In this document: one piece after another, positions 1 through 12,718 of the stretch
Position numbering within the stretch: position 1 is the first letter of the stretch
Layout of the letters: the number at the start of each line of letters is the position of its first letter
Source of the DNA: Marinobacter sp. C7
GTDB taxonomy: Bacteria > Pseudomonadota > Gammaproteobacteria > Pseudomonadales > Oleiphilaceae
Assembly: GCF_022343555.1 (NCBI RefSeq)
Contig: NZ_JAKQZH010000001.1
Span: 186,001-250,000 of the forward strand
Direction: 5' to 3'
Length of the DNA: 64,000 nt
The notes under the pieces: generated by a model
Seen by the model: the letters and a program-made list of their open reading frames with translations, nothing else
Databases searched by the model: none
What the model was told of the DNA's origin: nothing
Program-made: the position numbers and the translations under genes

Positions 1-2
1 TA

Positions 3-440
3 GCCTGCAGGGCCCAACACATCGAGCGCTGGACTATGCCCCGCAGTGAGTTCGGCGAGGGTCGGAAGAATTACTACCTGTGGCGCCAGGCCTGTGGTCG
101 CATGCACGGCCGCCGGGCAGCGGAAATCATGGCCGAATGCGGCTATCCCGAGGCAGAGTGCCAGCGGGTGGAGACCATCCTCACCAAGCGGGAGCTACGC
201 CAGGATCCGGACACGCAGCTGCTGGAGGACGTGGCCTGCATGGTGTTCCTGGAGCGCTATTTTGCGCCGTTCTATGAGGAAAAGCCGGAGTATGACCGGG
301 AAAAGTGGCTCCGGATTGTGCGTCGGACCTGGGGCAAGATGTCGCCCCGGGGGCATGAGGCGGCGCTGAAGCTGGCCGGCGGGATGCCCGCACATTTGTT
401 GGAGCTTTTGCAGGAAGCTCTAGAAGGTGCTGAAGGCTGA
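3..440 (+). CDS. DUF4202 family protein (5' truncated by window edge)
   Basis: The reading frame is open from the first bases of the window, so the start and roughly the first 50 residues lie outside it. The visible part contains the features I associate with DUF4202 proteins: an early QHIERW..PRSEF segment, then RQDPDTQLLEDVACMVFLERYF, and near the end the KMSPRGHEAAL motif. No enzymatic activity is established for the family as far as I know; the conserved charged and His residues suggest a soluble helical protein. It is transcribed towards the trp operon and separated from trpC by a hairpin. The family call is by recalled motif; the function is unknown. Confidence 0.8.
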   Translation, partial: ACRAQHIERWTMPRSEFGEGRKNYYLWRQACGRMHGRRAAEIMAECGYPEAECQRVETILTKRELRQDPDTQLLEDVACMVFLERYFAPFYEEKPEYDREKWLRIVRRTWGKMSPRGHEAALKLAGGMPAHLLELLQEALEGAEG

Positions 441-449
441 CTCTGGTGC

Positions 450-489
450 ACAGGCCGGCCCTGCCCACCGGCCTGTATCTATCTTTTCA
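450..489. terminator. Hairpin between convergent DUF4202 gene and trpC
   Basis: A perfect 9-bp stem, ACAGGCCGG at 450-458 with CCGGCCTGT at 468-476, and a 9-nt loop. On the plus strand it is followed by a T-rich stretch (ATCTATCTTTT). It sits in the only gap between two convergent genes, so it probably ends the DUF4202 transcript and may also act on the trp transcript. Confidence 0.6.
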
Positions 490-490
490 G

Positions 491-1312
491 TTAGCCTTCC
501 GGAAAAAACAGCTCTTTGAGTTTTTGACCGGGCTCTTCCGCCCGCATAAACGATTCACCCACCAGGAAGCCGTAAATGCCCCGGCTGGTCATGGCGTCCA
601 CATCGTCCCGGGTCATGATGCCGCTCTCGGTCACCGTCAGCCGGTCCTGGCCGATCCGCTCGTGCAGCTCGAACGTGGTGTCCAGGGACACCTCGAAGGT
701 GTGCAGGTTGCGGTTGTTGATGCCGACCAGGGGCGTTTCCAGGGTCAGGGCGTCGTCCATCTCTTCCGGATCGTGTACCTCCACCAGCACATCCAGCCCG
801 ATTTCGTGGGCAATTCCTTCCAGTTCCTGCATCTGATTCCGGGTCAGGCAGGCAGCAATCAGCAGGATGCAGTCGGCACCGATGGCACGGCTTTCGTAGA
901 CCTGGTAGGGCGCCACCATGAAATCCTTCCGGATGACCGGCAGGCTGCAGGCAGCACGGGCGGCTTTCAGGTAGTCCTCGTGGCCCTGGAAGAAGTCACG
1001 GTCGGTCAGCACGGACAGGCAGGCCGCGCCGCCCTTCTCATAACTTTCGGCGATCTCGGCCGGTACGAACGGATCGCGCAGGATGCCCTTGCTGGGGGAA
1101 GCCTTCTTGATTTCGGCAATCACCGCAGGGGTCTGCTGTTCAATCCGGGTTCGCATGGCGTCGGCAAACCCCCGGGCAGGTGCCTGGTCGCCCGCCATGG
1201 CCTTCAGGTCGTCAATCGTGACGCGGCGTTTACGCTCGTCGATTTCCTGCCATTTCCGGTCAACGATCTTCCGAAGAATGGTGGGAGTCTTATCAAGATG
1301 TCTGTCAGTCAT
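491..1312 (-). CDS. trpC: Indole-3-glycerol phosphate synthase
   Basis: Monofunctional TrpC of 273 aa, a cytoplasmic TIM barrel that converts CdRP into indole-3-glycerol phosphate with loss of CO2 and water. Visible family motifs are [12 protein letters not shown] (about 65-76), LTDRDFFQG (102-110), PVIRKDFMV (125-133), a GINNRNL strand and VTESGI near the C-terminus; these carry the catalytic Lys and Glu residues of the family. It is the last gene of the trpE-G-D-C cluster, 12 nt after trpD. There is no fused TrpF domain, so PRA isomerase must be encoded elsewhere. The length is normal. Confidence 0.97.
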   Translation of the reverse strand: MTDRHLDKTPTILRKIVDRKWQEIDERKRRVTIDDLKAMAGDQAPARGFADAMRTRIEQQTPAVIAEIKKASPSKGILRDPFVPAEIAESYEKGGAACLSVLTDRDFFQGHEDYLKAARAACSLPVIRKDFMVAPYQVYESRAIGADCILLIAACLTRNQMQELEGIAHEIGLDVLVEVHDPEEMDDALTLETPLVGINNRNLHTFEVSLDTTFELHERIGQDRLTVTESGIMTRDDVDAMTSRGIYGFLVGESFMRAEEPGQKLKELFFPEG

Positions 1313-1324
1313 GTCAGGCCCGCA

Positions 1325-2353
1325 TCAAAAACACTGGGAAAAATCAGCCAGCTCGGACATCTTGCCCGCAGCCAGTCCCGATCCCATGGCATCCAGCGCC
1401 ATCTCGACGCCGGCTTTCGGGGTGTCCGCCAGGCCGGCAATGTAGATGGCGGCACCGGCGTTCAGGGCGATCAGGTCCCGGGCCTTTTCCGTGATCTCAT
1501 CATGGTCCCGGCCAAACGCGGCCCGGATCAGTTTCAGGGATTCCTCCGAGGAATCCACATCCAGCCCCACCAGCGACTGACTCTTGATGCCGAGATCTTC
1601 CGGAGTGATGTCATATTCGGTGATCTCACCATCCTTGAGCTCCGCCACGTGGGTGAGGGTGGCCAGACTGATCTCGTCCAGGCCGTCCTTGGAATGCACC
1701 ACCATGATGTGCTCCGCACCCAGCCGCTTCATCACTTCCGCCATGGGGCGGCACAGCTCCCGGGTAAACACGCCCAACAGCTGTCGCTTGACGCCGGCCG
1801 GGTTGGTCATCGGGCCAAGGATATTGAAGATGGTCCGGCAGCCCAGCTCCTTGCGTGGGCCGATGGCATGCTTCATGGCACCGTGGTGGGCCGGGGCGAA
1901 CATGAAACCCACGCCGATCTGCTCCACACAACGGGCTACCTGCTCGGGGGTCATGTTCAGATTGATCCCGGCTTTCTCGATGAGATCGGCACTGCCGCTC
2001 TTGGAGGACACGCCGCGATTGCCGTGCTTGGCAACATAGCCTCCGGCCGCTGCCACGACAAAGGACGCAGCCGAGGATACGTTGAAGAGATTGGCGCCGT
2101 CACCGCCGGTGCCGACGATGTCCACCAGCGGTTCGGCGTTCACGGTGACTCCGGTAGCCAGCTCGCGCATGACTTCGGTGGCACCGGTGATCTCGTCGAT
2201 GGTTTCACTCTTGAGGCGCAGCCCCATCAGGAACGCCCCGATCTGGGCATCGGTGGCCTCTCCGTTCATGACGATGCGCATGACCTCTTTCATTTCCTCC
2301 CGGGAGAGATCCAGGTTGGAAGCGATCCGGTTCAGAGCTTGTTTCATGTCCAT
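1325..2353 (-). CDS. trpD: Anthranilate phosphoribosyltransferase
   Basis: A 342-aa TrpD that transfers phosphoribosyl from PRPP to anthranilate. The glycine-rich PRPP-binding motif DIVGTGGDG is at about 78-86, and [18 protein letters not shown], which binds anthranilate and Mg, at about 109-126. It stands alone and is not fused to a glutaminase, unlike enterobacterial TrpD. It begins 14 nt after trpG and ends 12 nt before trpC, so the three are almost certainly co-transcribed. The start is a standard ATG and full-length relative to the family. Confidence 0.97.
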   Translation of the reverse strand: MDMKQALNRIASNLDLSREEMKEVMRIVMNGEATDAQIGAFLMGLRLKSETIDEITGATEVMRELATGVTVNAEPLVDIVGTGGDGANLFNVSSAASFVVAAAGGYVAKHGNRGVSSKSGSADLIEKAGINLNMTPEQVARCVEQIGVGFMFAPAHHGAMKHAIGPRKELGCRTIFNILGPMTNPAGVKRQLLGVFTRELCRPMAEVMKRLGAEHIMVVHSKDGLDEISLATLTHVAELKDGEITEYDITPEDLGIKSQSLVGLDVDSSEESLKLIRAAFGRDHDEITEKARDLIALNAGAAIYIAGLADTPKAGVEMALDAMGSGLAAGKMSELADFSQCF

Positions 2354-2367
2354 GGAGAGTTGGCCTC

Positions 2368-2952
2368 TTAAATAGTTGTTCTCAGGAAATTGCGCAGCAG
2401 TTCGTGACCCTGTTCGGTCATGATCGACTCCGGGTGGAATTGCACGCCTTCGATGGGCAGGGTCGTGTGGCGCACGCCCATGATTTCCTCGATGGAGCCG
2501 TCGTCATTCCGGGTCCAGGCGGTGACTTCCAGGCAATCCGGCAAGGTGGCCTGGTCAATGACCAGGCTGTGGTAGCGGGTCGCCTGTAGCGGATTGCTCA
2601 GTCCCCGGAACACGCCGATGTCCTTGTGATAGACGGGCGAGACCTTGCCATGCATGACCCGGCCGGCCCGAACGATGTCGGCGCCGTACACCTGACCGAT
2701 GGCCTGGTGGCCAAGGCAGATGCCGAGGATCGGCAGTTTACCGGCGAAGTGCCGGATGGCTTCCATCGAAATGCCGGCTTCGTTCGGCGTACACGGGCCC
2801 GGGGAGATCACCAGCCGCTCCGGCTTGAGCGCCTCGATCTGCTCGATGGTGATTTCGTCGTTACGATATACCCGCACATCGGCACCCAGCTCCGCCAGGT
2901 ACTGCACCACGTTGTAGGTGAAGGAGTCGTAGTTATCGATCATCAGCAACAT
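2368..2952 (-). CDS. trpG: Anthranilate synthase glutaminase subunit
   Basis: Class I glutamine amidotransferase of 194 aa that supplies ammonia to TrpE. The nucleophile elbow GICLGHQ places Cys at residue 79; the partner His and Glu are at 173 and 175 in QFHPESI. The oxyanion segment [11 protein letters not shown] is at about 50-60. It lies 16 nt after trpE, which supports assignment to anthranilate synthase. Proteins of this size often also serve as PabA, the glutaminase for aminodeoxychorismate synthase; dual use cannot be excluded from sequence. Confidence 0.95.
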   Translation of the reverse strand: MLLMIDNYDSFTYNVVQYLAELGADVRVYRNDEITIEQIEALKPERLVISPGPCTPNEAGISMEAIRHFAGKLPILGICLGHQAIGQVYGADIVRAGRVMHGKVSPVYHKDIGVFRGLSNPLQATRYHSLVIDQATLPDCLEVTAWTRNDDGSIEEIMGVRHTTLPIEGVQFHPESIMTEQGHELLRNFLRTTI

Positions 2953-2968
2953 AATCCGTTCCTCCGCC

Positions 2969-4456
<1,488 letters not shown>

Positions 4457-4563
4457 GTGTCGGTTTCCTGAATTCTGATCTGCATTGGTACGGAACAGCC
4501 GGATGCCATTCCGCCGGGTGGTACGGTCCGGACAGGCGCATGCCCATCAGCCGCCGGGCCTGT

Positions 4564-4674
4564 TCAGCCAGTGCGCCATCGCCACCATCGTGTTGCGCGG
4601 GTTGTGAGGACGCCTCGCGCTGCAGTCAGATTCAGTCCCTGCACGGCAGGAATCTCCCGATAACAAGTGTTCAT
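4564..4674 (-). CDS. trpL: Candidate trp leader peptide with four Trp codons
   Basis: A 36-codon ORF in the gap between gph and trpE. Its last codons read Arg-Trp-Trp-Arg-Trp-Arg-Thr-Gly-stop, so three Trp codons fall within four codons just before the stop, the arrangement expected of a trp attenuator leader. ATG at 4674 has only a weak GGAT upstream; an in-frame GTG at 4644, preceded by CGGGAG, would give 26 codons. Attenuation of trpE is known in Pseudomonas. Downstream I see possible GC stems (ACAGGC with GCCTGT) but no U-tract, so the mechanism may not be an ordinary intrinsic terminator. Length and position fit; expression is not shown. Confidence 0.5.
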   Translation of the reverse strand: MNTCYREIPAVQGLNLTAARGVLTTRATRWWRWRTG

Positions 4675-4692
4675 TGAAACATCCATGTGAGA

Positions 4693-5382
4693 TTACAAAA
4701 GCTCAGCCAGTGAATCAACAATCGCGTCGGCCCCGAGGCTTTCCACCGAGCCGCCAAAGTTGTAGCCGTAGCGGACAGCCACACAGGGAATGCCGGCGGC
4801 AATGGCAGCGTCCACGTCGGCGGCGGAGTCTCCGACCATGACCGTCGTGCCGCGTGTGCCGCCCAGCTGCTCCATGGCATGCAGCAGTGGGCCCGGATCC
4901 GGTTTCCTGACCGGCAGAGTATCGCCGCCAATGCTCAGGTCAAACCAGTGGTCCAGACCCAGCTGCTCGAGCAGCGGCGCCACGAACTGCTCCGGTTTGT
5001 TGGTCACCACCGCCAGCCGGCAACCATTGGTTTTCAAGTGGGCAAGGCAGGCTTCCACGCCCGGGTAGATCCGGGCATGCTGGCCGTTGAGCCTGCCGTA
5101 GTGGTGGTAAAAGATCGCCAGGGCGTCCTTGAACAGGGCATCGTCCTTCGGTAACGCCGGTTCCCAGTCGGTCTTGCCGGCCAGCGCGCGGCGGACCAGG
5201 ACTGCGGCACCGTTACCCACCCAGTTCCGGACCTTGTCGATGCCCGCGGGTGTTCGGCCCAGATGCTCGAGCATCTGGTCGACCGCCGCGGCAAGATCCG
5301 GCGCACTGTCTACCAGGGTGCCGTCGAGGTCGAACAGGGCTACGCCCGGCCAGCGGGTGTTGAACAGGCCTTTGAGGCTCAT
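4693..5382 (-). CDS. gph: Phosphoglycolate phosphatase
   Basis: HAD-superfamily hydrolase of 229 aa. The nucleophile motif [10 protein letters not shown] has its Asp pair at 18 and 20; VVTNKP is motif II; the C-terminal [10 protein letters not shown] binds Mg2+. An alpha-helical cap between them fits the Gph subfamily, which removes 2-phosphoglycolate arising from DNA repair. It overlaps rpe by 4 nt (ATGA), so the two are translationally coupled, and it is followed by the trp leader. The rpe-gph-trpE order is common in related gammaproteobacteria. Exact substrate is inferred from family and context. Confidence 0.92.
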   Translation of the reverse strand: MSLKGLFNTRWPGVALFDLDGTLVDSAPDLAAAVDQMLEHLGRTPAGIDKVRNWVGNGAAVLVRRALAGKTDWEPALPKDDALFKDALAIFYHHYGRLNGQHARIYPGVEACLAHLKTNGCRLAVVTNKPEQFVAPLLEQLGLDHWFDLSIGGDTLPVRKPDPGPLLHAMEQLGGTRGTTVMVGDSAADVDAAIAAGIPCVAVRYGYNFGGSVESLGADAIVDSLAELL

Positions 5383-6065
5383 CCTCCGGTCACCTTGCGG
5401 GCCTGCTCCAGTTCCGCCCGCATGGCGTCGATGGTGGCCTTGTAGTCGTCGGTGTTGAAGATGGCGGAGCCGGCGACGAAGGTGTCGGCCCCGGCCTCGG
5501 CGATTTCACGGATATTCTCCGTTTTCACGCCACCATCGATCTCCAGCCGGATGTTGAAGTTACTGGCGTCGATTTTCTTGCGGGCTTCCCGCAGTTTGTC
5601 GAGGGTGCCCGGGATGAACTTCTGGCCACCGAAGCCCGGGTTGACGGACATCAGCAGCACCATGTCCAGCTTGTCCATTACGTAATCCATGTGGCTCAGT
5701 GGCGTGGCGGGGTTGAACACCAGGCCCGCCTTGCAGCCACCGTCCCGGATCAGTTGCAGCGAGCGATCAATGTGGTTGGACGCCTCCGGGTGGAACGTGA
5801 TGTAGCTGGCGCCGGCATCGATGAACATGCGAATCAGGTCGTCTACCGGAGATACCATCAGGTGGACATCGATAGGCGCGGTGACGCCATGCTTGCGCAG
5901 TGCTTCGCACACCATGGGGCCGATAGTGAGGTTGGGCACGTAGTGATTGTCCATCACATCGAAGTGGACGACATCGGCGCCTGCGGCCAGGACATTGTCG
6001 ACTTCCTCGCCCAGGCGGGCAAAATCGGCGGAGAGGATGGATGGGGCAATCAGGTACGGATTCAT
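5379..6065 (-). CDS. rpe: Ribulose-phosphate 3-epimerase
   Basis: A 228-aa TIM-barrel enzyme that interconverts ribulose-5-phosphate and xylulose-5-phosphate in the pentose phosphate pathway. The N-terminal [16 protein letters not shown], the [17 protein letters not shown] strand with metal-binding His and Asp, VNPGFGGQ, and the EIDGGV strand are all present. It is first of the rpe-gph pair and overlaps gph. A start at 6065 gives the usual length. Confidence 0.96.
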   Translation of the reverse strand: MNPYLIAPSILSADFARLGEEVDNVLAAGADVVHFDVMDNHYVPNLTIGPMVCEALRKHGVTAPIDVHLMVSPVDDLIRMFIDAGASYITFHPEASNHIDRSLQLIRDGGCKAGLVFNPATPLSHMDYVMDKLDMVLLMSVNPGFGGQKFIPGTLDKLREARKKIDASNFNIRLEIDGGVKTENIREIAEAGADTFVAGSAIFNTDDYKATIDAMRAELEQARKVTGG

Positions 6066-6238
6066 GATGTCTCTCTCAGTGGTGTTCAGTAGCAGTTCAG
6101 GGTAATACGGAACCCAGAAGGTCCGTTTCCGGCCGCGCCGGTCAGTTTACCAGTTTGAGCCGGGGTTTTCGCCGGCAAAAGGATCCGCACCATTGCTCGC
6201 CCCGGCCGGACAGAAAGGCCCCTGGTCGGGGTGGCTCG

Positions 6239-6997
6239 TCAGATCGTTTGGTTTCGCTGTTTGATGAGCTCCCAGGCCTGCTGATAGCGCAGCAACTGTT
6301 CCTTGGCAATGGCCAGCTCCCTGGGTGACAGGGTTTGCTGGGAGAGCTTGTCCGGGTGGCATTCGGAGACCTTTCGGCGATAGGCGCGTTTGATCTGGGC
6401 CAGGGATTCCCGGCGGGTCACGCCCAGCAACTGGCACGCCTGGTCATAGGTTTCCGGGCGGGAGGGGGTGTCTGCTGCCCGGACCCAGACCTTGCTGGCG
6501 TAGCTTTCCAGGATGTGGTCGCTGACACTAACGGGCAGTCCCATCTGGTCGATGGCGTCTTCGCACCGGTATCGGCGGGGTTTGCCAGGCGGACCCTGGA
6601 TTTGCGCCGCGTGGCAAAGGCAGATGGCGACCGTCAGTGACGGGGCAGGCCAGAGCCTGCGGGTCAGGCGTAGCGACAACCCCTTGAGCGGCGGCAGCTC
6701 TTCGGCTTTCTTGCCACTCTGGAACCACTGGATCGCCCGCTGCCGCTGGCGCCCGGACAGGTTCAGGGCCCGGATCAGTCCTTCGGCGTAAGTAATGTCA
6801 GCCTCGGTGACTCTGCCGTCAGACCGGGCGATGTAACCGAGGAAGTAGAACAGGGGGCGGCGGCACCACCCCGGAAGCCGTACCCGTTCCAGAAAAGTGA
6901 CAGCCTGGTGCCCGCAGGCAGACAGTTCCCGGAGCAGGCTGCTGAACTCGGCCTGAAGGTGGGAGGGGAGAGTCGGGCTGCCACTGCTATGGGGCAT
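6239..6997 (-). CDS. Soluble DjlA-like co-chaperone (TerB-like plus J domain)
   Basis: A 252-aa protein. Residues about 48-155 resemble a TerB/DjlA helical domain (YFLGYIARSDGRVTEADI); the C-terminal 70 residues are a J domain with its HPD tripeptide at 214-216, which stimulates DnaK. E. coli DjlA is anchored by an N-terminal transmembrane helix; here the first 40 residues are polar and none is visible, so the protein should be cytosolic. It starts 4 nt before the end of murU's intergenic spacer and is probably co-transcribed with amgK-murU. Its client is unknown. Confidence 0.85.
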   Translation of the reverse strand: MPHSSGSPTLPSHLQAEFSSLLRELSACGHQAVTFLERVRLPGWCRRPLFYFLGYIARSDGRVTEADITYAEGLIRALNLSGRQRQRAIQWFQSGKKAEELPPLKGLSLRLTRRLWPAPSLTVAICLCHAAQIQGPPGKPRRYRCEDAIDQMGLPVSVSDHILESYASKVWVRAADTPSRPETYDQACQLLGVTRRESLAQIKRAYRRKVSECHPDKLSQQTLSPRELAIAKEQLLRYQQAWELIKQRNQTI

Positions 6998-7001
6998 GGT
7001 A

Positions 7002-8725
<1,724 letters not shown>

Positions 8726-8908
8726 AGGGCTGGTTGGCTGTCCCGAAATATTTATTGGCATTGATTGCGAAAGTTAGCAGAGGAGTATAAAGGGGGTAAA
8801 ACGGTTTTACAGCGGAGTTTCCGTTAACAAGCTGCAAGGGCCCGTGTAAACTAGGCGGCTCGAATCCAGACCTCGAAATCCACTACCCGGAACAGGAATC
8901 CTGCCACC

Positions 8909-11311
8909 GTGCAATCCGCCATCAGCTGTCCGAAGCGACCGGCCCGCCGGCTGTCTGGCCGGAACCGTCGGATTTCCGGCGCAGCCCTGGCTACCCTGTC
9001 GGGATACCTTCTGGTGACACCGGTCGCAGCTCAGGACGGCGCAGCGCAGTCGGCAGCGGACATCGACTGGCGTCCGCGGGCCGAATTGCCTGCCGCGGTT
9101 CGCGACCGGTTGCCGGTATTCTGTGAGGGCGGTTACCTGCCCTCGGGCACGGAAAGCGTGGGTTCCGCCTTTGCGGGGGTGGGCGCGGACGCCGGCGAGC
9201 CGCTCGAAGCCAGTGGTCTGAACGCTCGCTACGAGATTGACCGGGAGCTCTATCTGCAGGGTGATGTCCGTATTCGCCAGGGAGGCTTCGAAGTTACTGG
9301 TTCCGAGGCCCGCTACGATCAGCAGGCGGGGGCTGTTTCGGTCGTCGGCCCGTTGGTGAGTCGGGGCAACGGCTTTCTGTTGACCGGCCAGTCCGCCGAT
9401 TACAATCTGGACAGTGGTCGTTTCGATATCAACACCGCCACCTTCCTGCTGCACGGTCCGGAAATGCGTGGCAGGGCCGGCAGCCTGTCCCGAATCTCCG
9501 AAAACCAGGTGCAGATCCGTGATGGCATGCTGACCACCTGTGGCCCCCGGCAGAATGATTGGGCGATCGTGGCCTCGGATATCAGGCTGGATCGGGCTGA
9601 GGGGTTCGGTACTGCCAGGCATGTCCGCCTGGAAGTACTGGATGTCCCCGTGTTCTATTGGCCCTGGGCCAGTTTTCCCATCGATGACCGACGCAAGACC
9701 GGTTTCCTCTATCCACAGTTCGGATCGTCCAGCGCCGGCAGTGGTGCCTTCCTGGCCGTGCCCTATTACCTGAACCTGGCACCTCACTACGATGCCACGC
9801 TGACGCCCCAGTACATTCATGGCCGGGGCCTTTTCAACGAGGCAGAGGGTCGGTATCTGAGCCGTTTTGGCGAGAGCGTGCTGCAGGTGGGTTACATCGA
9901 CAACGACTCGGCCTTCGAGGAAGAGAACCCCGGTGAGACCGGTGAGCGCTGGGCACTGGATGCCATGACACGGGCCAGGTTTGGGCAGGGCTGGACCGGC
10001 TACGGGGATTATTCGGTGGTGAGTGACAATGACTACCTTACGGATCTCAACCGCAGTCTGGAAATCAACCAGGCGACCCATCTCCGGCGCCGGGGCGGCG
10101 TGCGTTATCGCAGTGCCAACCAGTACTTCGAGACCTATCTGAACGACTACCAGACCATCAGCGACTTTATCGCGGATGCCGACAAACCCTATGCCCAGCT
10201 GCCGGAAGTGCTGTATGGCGGGACCACCGAAGCCGGTTGGCTGGAGGCCGGGCTGGAGAGCCAGTACACCCGGTTCTACCGGGACAACGACAACCTGACC
10301 GGTCTCGACCGGGCCAACGGGCAGCGCTTCCGGGCTATTCCCGAACTGGCTGTGCCCCTCCGGTCACTCTGGGGGTTCAGTCGCCCCTCTGTGAGCGTCG
10401 ACTACACCCGGTACGAGCTCGAGGATTACAGCCTCGGCGATGGCAGTATTGACCGGACTGTCCCGGTGGTCGAATGGGATAATGGTCTGTATTTTGACCG
10501 CCGCTCGGAGCTGTTTGGCGTGCCTTACAACCAGAGTCTTGAACCCCGGCTCTACTACGCCTGGGTGGATGCCGACGCTGATCAGAACGACATCCCGGAC
10601 TTTGATACGGCGATCAAGAGCTTCCGGTTCGACCAATTGTTTGAACCCGACCGTTTCAGCGGCGGCGACCGGGTGGGCGACACCAACCAGTTGACCGTGG
10701 CGTTGACCAGCCGTTTCAATGACCTGGTCACCGGGGCAGAAAGGGCCCGCGTCAGCATCGGCCAAGTGCAGTATTTCGAGGACCGGGACGTGACGCTGTT
10801 CGGTGCCGGTGGCGGCACCCGGAGCCGGTCTCCGCTGGCAGGGGAGTTGGTGCTCAGTCCGATGGATACCCTGGAAATCCGTTCCTCCGGTTTGTGGGAT
10901 CCGGACACCGGGGAGACCGAGGAGGGTCGCAGCCAGCTGACCTTTCACTCGGAAGATTACCGGTACCTGGCCAGTCTCGGGCACACCTACAGCAGGGATG
11001 AACTGGAACAGTCGGATATTGCGGCGGTTGTTCCGGTCTCAGACCGTGTTAGCCTGATCGGCCGGTGGGTTTACGATTCCGATCTGGATCGCACGGTGGG
11101 ATCTCTCGCCGGGCTTGAATACAACAACTGTTGCTGGAGCGTCCAGGTGGTGCATCAGAACTACCTGACTGACGACCAGCAACTGGATACCCGTCTCCTG
11201 TTCCAGGTTCAGCTCAAGGGGCTGGGGGGCAGTGGCGGCGCCTCGGCCCGGATTTCCGAGGCCATTTACGGGTTTGATGAAAGGGAGCGCCGGCGTTTCG
11301 GAACTCCCTGA
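8909..11311 (+). CDS. lptD: LPS-assembly outer-membrane protein LptD
   Basis: An 800-aa outer-membrane protein that, with LptE, inserts LPS into the outer leaflet. It has an Arg-rich signal peptide ending near VAAQD (about 42), a periplasmic OstA-like N-domain (roughly 85-215) and a long C-terminal barrel. Cysteines that form the essential inter-domain disulfides are visible at Cys72 (FCEGG) and as an adjacent pair in the YNNCCW segment. The start is a GTG with AGGA upstream; no ATG is available nearby. It is first of lptD-surA-pdxA-rsmA-apaH, an order conserved across gammaproteobacteria. Confidence 0.95.
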   Translation: MQSAISCPKRPARRLSGRNRRISGAALATLSGYLLVTPVAAQDGAAQSAADIDWRPRAELPAAVRDRLPVFCEGGYLPSGTESVGSAFAGVGADAGEPLEASGLNARYEIDRELYLQGDVRIRQGGFEVTGSEARYDQQAGAVSVVGPLVSRGNGFLLTGQSADYNLDSGRFDINTATFLLHGPEMRGRAGSLSRISENQVQIRDGMLTTCGPRQNDWAIVASDIRLDRAEGFGTARHVRLEVLDVPVFYWPWASFPIDDRRKTGFLYPQFGSSSAGSGAFLAVPYYLNLAPHYDATLTPQYIHGRGLFNEAEGRYLSRFGESVLQVGYIDNDSAFEEENPGETGERWALDAMTRARFGQGWTGYGDYSVVSDNDYLTDLNRSLEINQATHLRRRGGVRYRSANQYFETYLNDYQTISDFIADADKPYAQLPEVLYGGTTEAGWLEAGLESQYTRFYRDNDNLTGLDRANGQRFRAIPELAVPLRSLWGFSRPSVSVDYTRYELEDYSLGDGSIDRTVPVVEWDNGLYFDRRSELFGVPYNQSLEPRLYYAWVDADADQNDIPDFDTAIKSFRFDQLFEPDRFSGGDRVGDTNQLTVALTSRFNDLVTGAERARVSIGQVQYFEDRDVTLFGAGGGTRSRSPLAGELVLSPMDTLEIRSSGLWDPDTGETEEGRSQLTFHSEDYRYLASLGHTYSRDELEQSDIAAVVPVSDRVSLIGRWVYDSDLDRTVGSLAGLEYNNCCWSVQVVHQNYLTDDQQLDTRLLFQVQLKGLGGSGGASARISEAIYGFDERERRRFGTP

Positions 11312-11371
11312 GCCTTGGCCGGACCAAGACCGCAGGCCAACGGTGGACACCATTTTTGATACGAGGTGATT

Positions 11372-12718
11372 ATGAAGGCGACCTTTCGCCAGGGGTTTAC
11401 AACCTTTCTGATGTTACTGATGCTGGCGCTCTCTGTTTCGGCACAGGCAGAGCGCAAGCTGCTGGACCAGGTCGTCGCCATTGTCGATGACGATGTGATC
11501 CTGCAGACCGAGCTGGAAGCCCGGATCAATACCATCATTGGACGGCTGCAGGCCCAGGGCACCGGGCTGCCGCCCAGGGATGTACTGGAACAGCGGGTGC
11601 TCGATCAGCTGATTACCGAGTCCATCCAGCTGCAAATGGCGGAGAAGATGGGGATGCGGATCAGTGACAACGAGCTGAACGAGACCATGGATAACATCGC
11701 CCGGCAGAACGGCCTGACCCGCGCAGAGTTCGAGCAGCAGCTGGCCGCCGAGGGGGTGAGTTACCGCCAGGCCCGTGAGCAGATCCGCAACGAGATGCTG
11801 ACCAGCCGGGTTCAGCAGCGACAAGTGGGTAACCGGGTACGCGTGACCGACCGCGAAGTGGAGAACTATCTGCAGGCCCTGGAGGCCCGTGGCGGCAACT
11901 CCGCCGAGTATCGTCTTGCCTACATCTTCATCGAAGTCGATGACCCGGCCAGTGAGGCTTCGGTCGAAGCCGCGCGGGACAAGGCACAGAACCTGCGCCA
12001 GCAAATCCTCGATGGCCGCGATTTCCGGGAGGTGGCTGTCGCCGAGTCTGACGCCAGCAATGCCCTGGAAGGCGGAGATATGGGGTGGCGCACCGAAAAC
12101 CAGCTGCCGTCCCTGGTGGCACCTGTGGTGCCGGGGCTGGAGCCCGGCAAACCGTCCCCGGTTCTGGAGAACAACAGCGGATTCCATCTGGTCATGGTCA
12201 TGGACAAGAGCGGTGGCGATCAGAAACAGCTGGTTCGCCAGCACAAAGTCCGCCATATCCTTGTGCGCCCGTCCGAGGCTCGTACCGATGCCGAAGCGGA
12301 GGCCAGGGTTCGAGATCTGTACCAGCAACTTCAGGACGGCGCCGATTTCGCCGAACTGGCCCGAGAATACTCGGACGATCCGGTATCCGGCTCCGACGGC
12401 GGTAATCTGGGCTGGGTGAGTCGCGGCCAGATGGTGCCGGCTTTCGAACAGGCCATGCTCGAGGCCGACCCTGGAGAACTCAAGGGCCCGTTCCGTTCCC
12501 GCTTCGGCTGGCACATCCTGCAGGTACAGGAACGCCGGGAGAAGGACGTGACCGGTGAAGCCCGGGAATCCGATGCCCGTCAGGCGATCTATCGCCGCAA
12601 GTTCGAAGCCGAATTGCAGAACTGGCTACGGGAAATCCGGGACGAGGCTTTCGTGGAGTTCAAGGGCGCCTATGCCACTGAAAACGGGAGTGACGAGGAG
12701 GCGGGCGCATCGTCATGA
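11372..12718 (+). CDS. surA: Periplasmic chaperone and peptidyl-prolyl isomerase SurA
   Basis: A 448-aa exported chaperone for outer-membrane proteins. It has a signal peptide ending at SAQAE, an N-terminal chaperone region ([19 protein letters not shown]), and two parvulin domains, around 170-270 and 285-385; the second is the more typical ([36 protein letters not shown]). ATG at 11372 has GAGG five bases upstream, which is why I prefer it to the GTG at 11366. It overlaps pdxA by 4 nt. LptD, encoded just upstream, is a known SurA client. Confidence 0.96.
   Translation: MKATFRQGFTTFLMLLMLALSVSAQAERKLLDQVVAIVDDDVILQTELEARINTIIGRLQAQGTGLPPRDVLEQRVLDQLITESIQLQMAEKMGMRISDNELNETMDNIARQNGLTRAEFEQQLAAEGVSYRQAREQIRNEMLTSRVQQRQVGNRVRVTDREVENYLQALEARGGNSAEYRLAYIFIEVDDPASEASVEAARDKAQNLRQQILDGRDFREVAVAESDASNALEGGDMGWRTENQLPSLVAPVVPGLEPGKPSPVLENNSGFHLVMVMDKSGGDQKQLVRQHKVRHILVRPSEARTDAEAEARVRDLYQQLQDGADFAELAREYSDDPVSGSDGGNLGWVSRGQMVPAFEQAMLEADPGELKGPFRSRFGWHILQVQERREKDVTGEARESDARQAIYRRKFEAELQNWLREIRDEAFVEFKGAYATENGSDEEAGASS

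Noticed and set aside
446..2371. 641-codon open frame antisense to trpC and trpD
   Set aside because: Both trp genes are unmistakable and this frame lacks known motifs; it is a GC-rich antisense artefact.
8807..10081. 424-codon open frame antisense to lptD
   Set aside because: LptD has signal peptide, conserved Cys residues and conserved gene order; the antisense frame has none.
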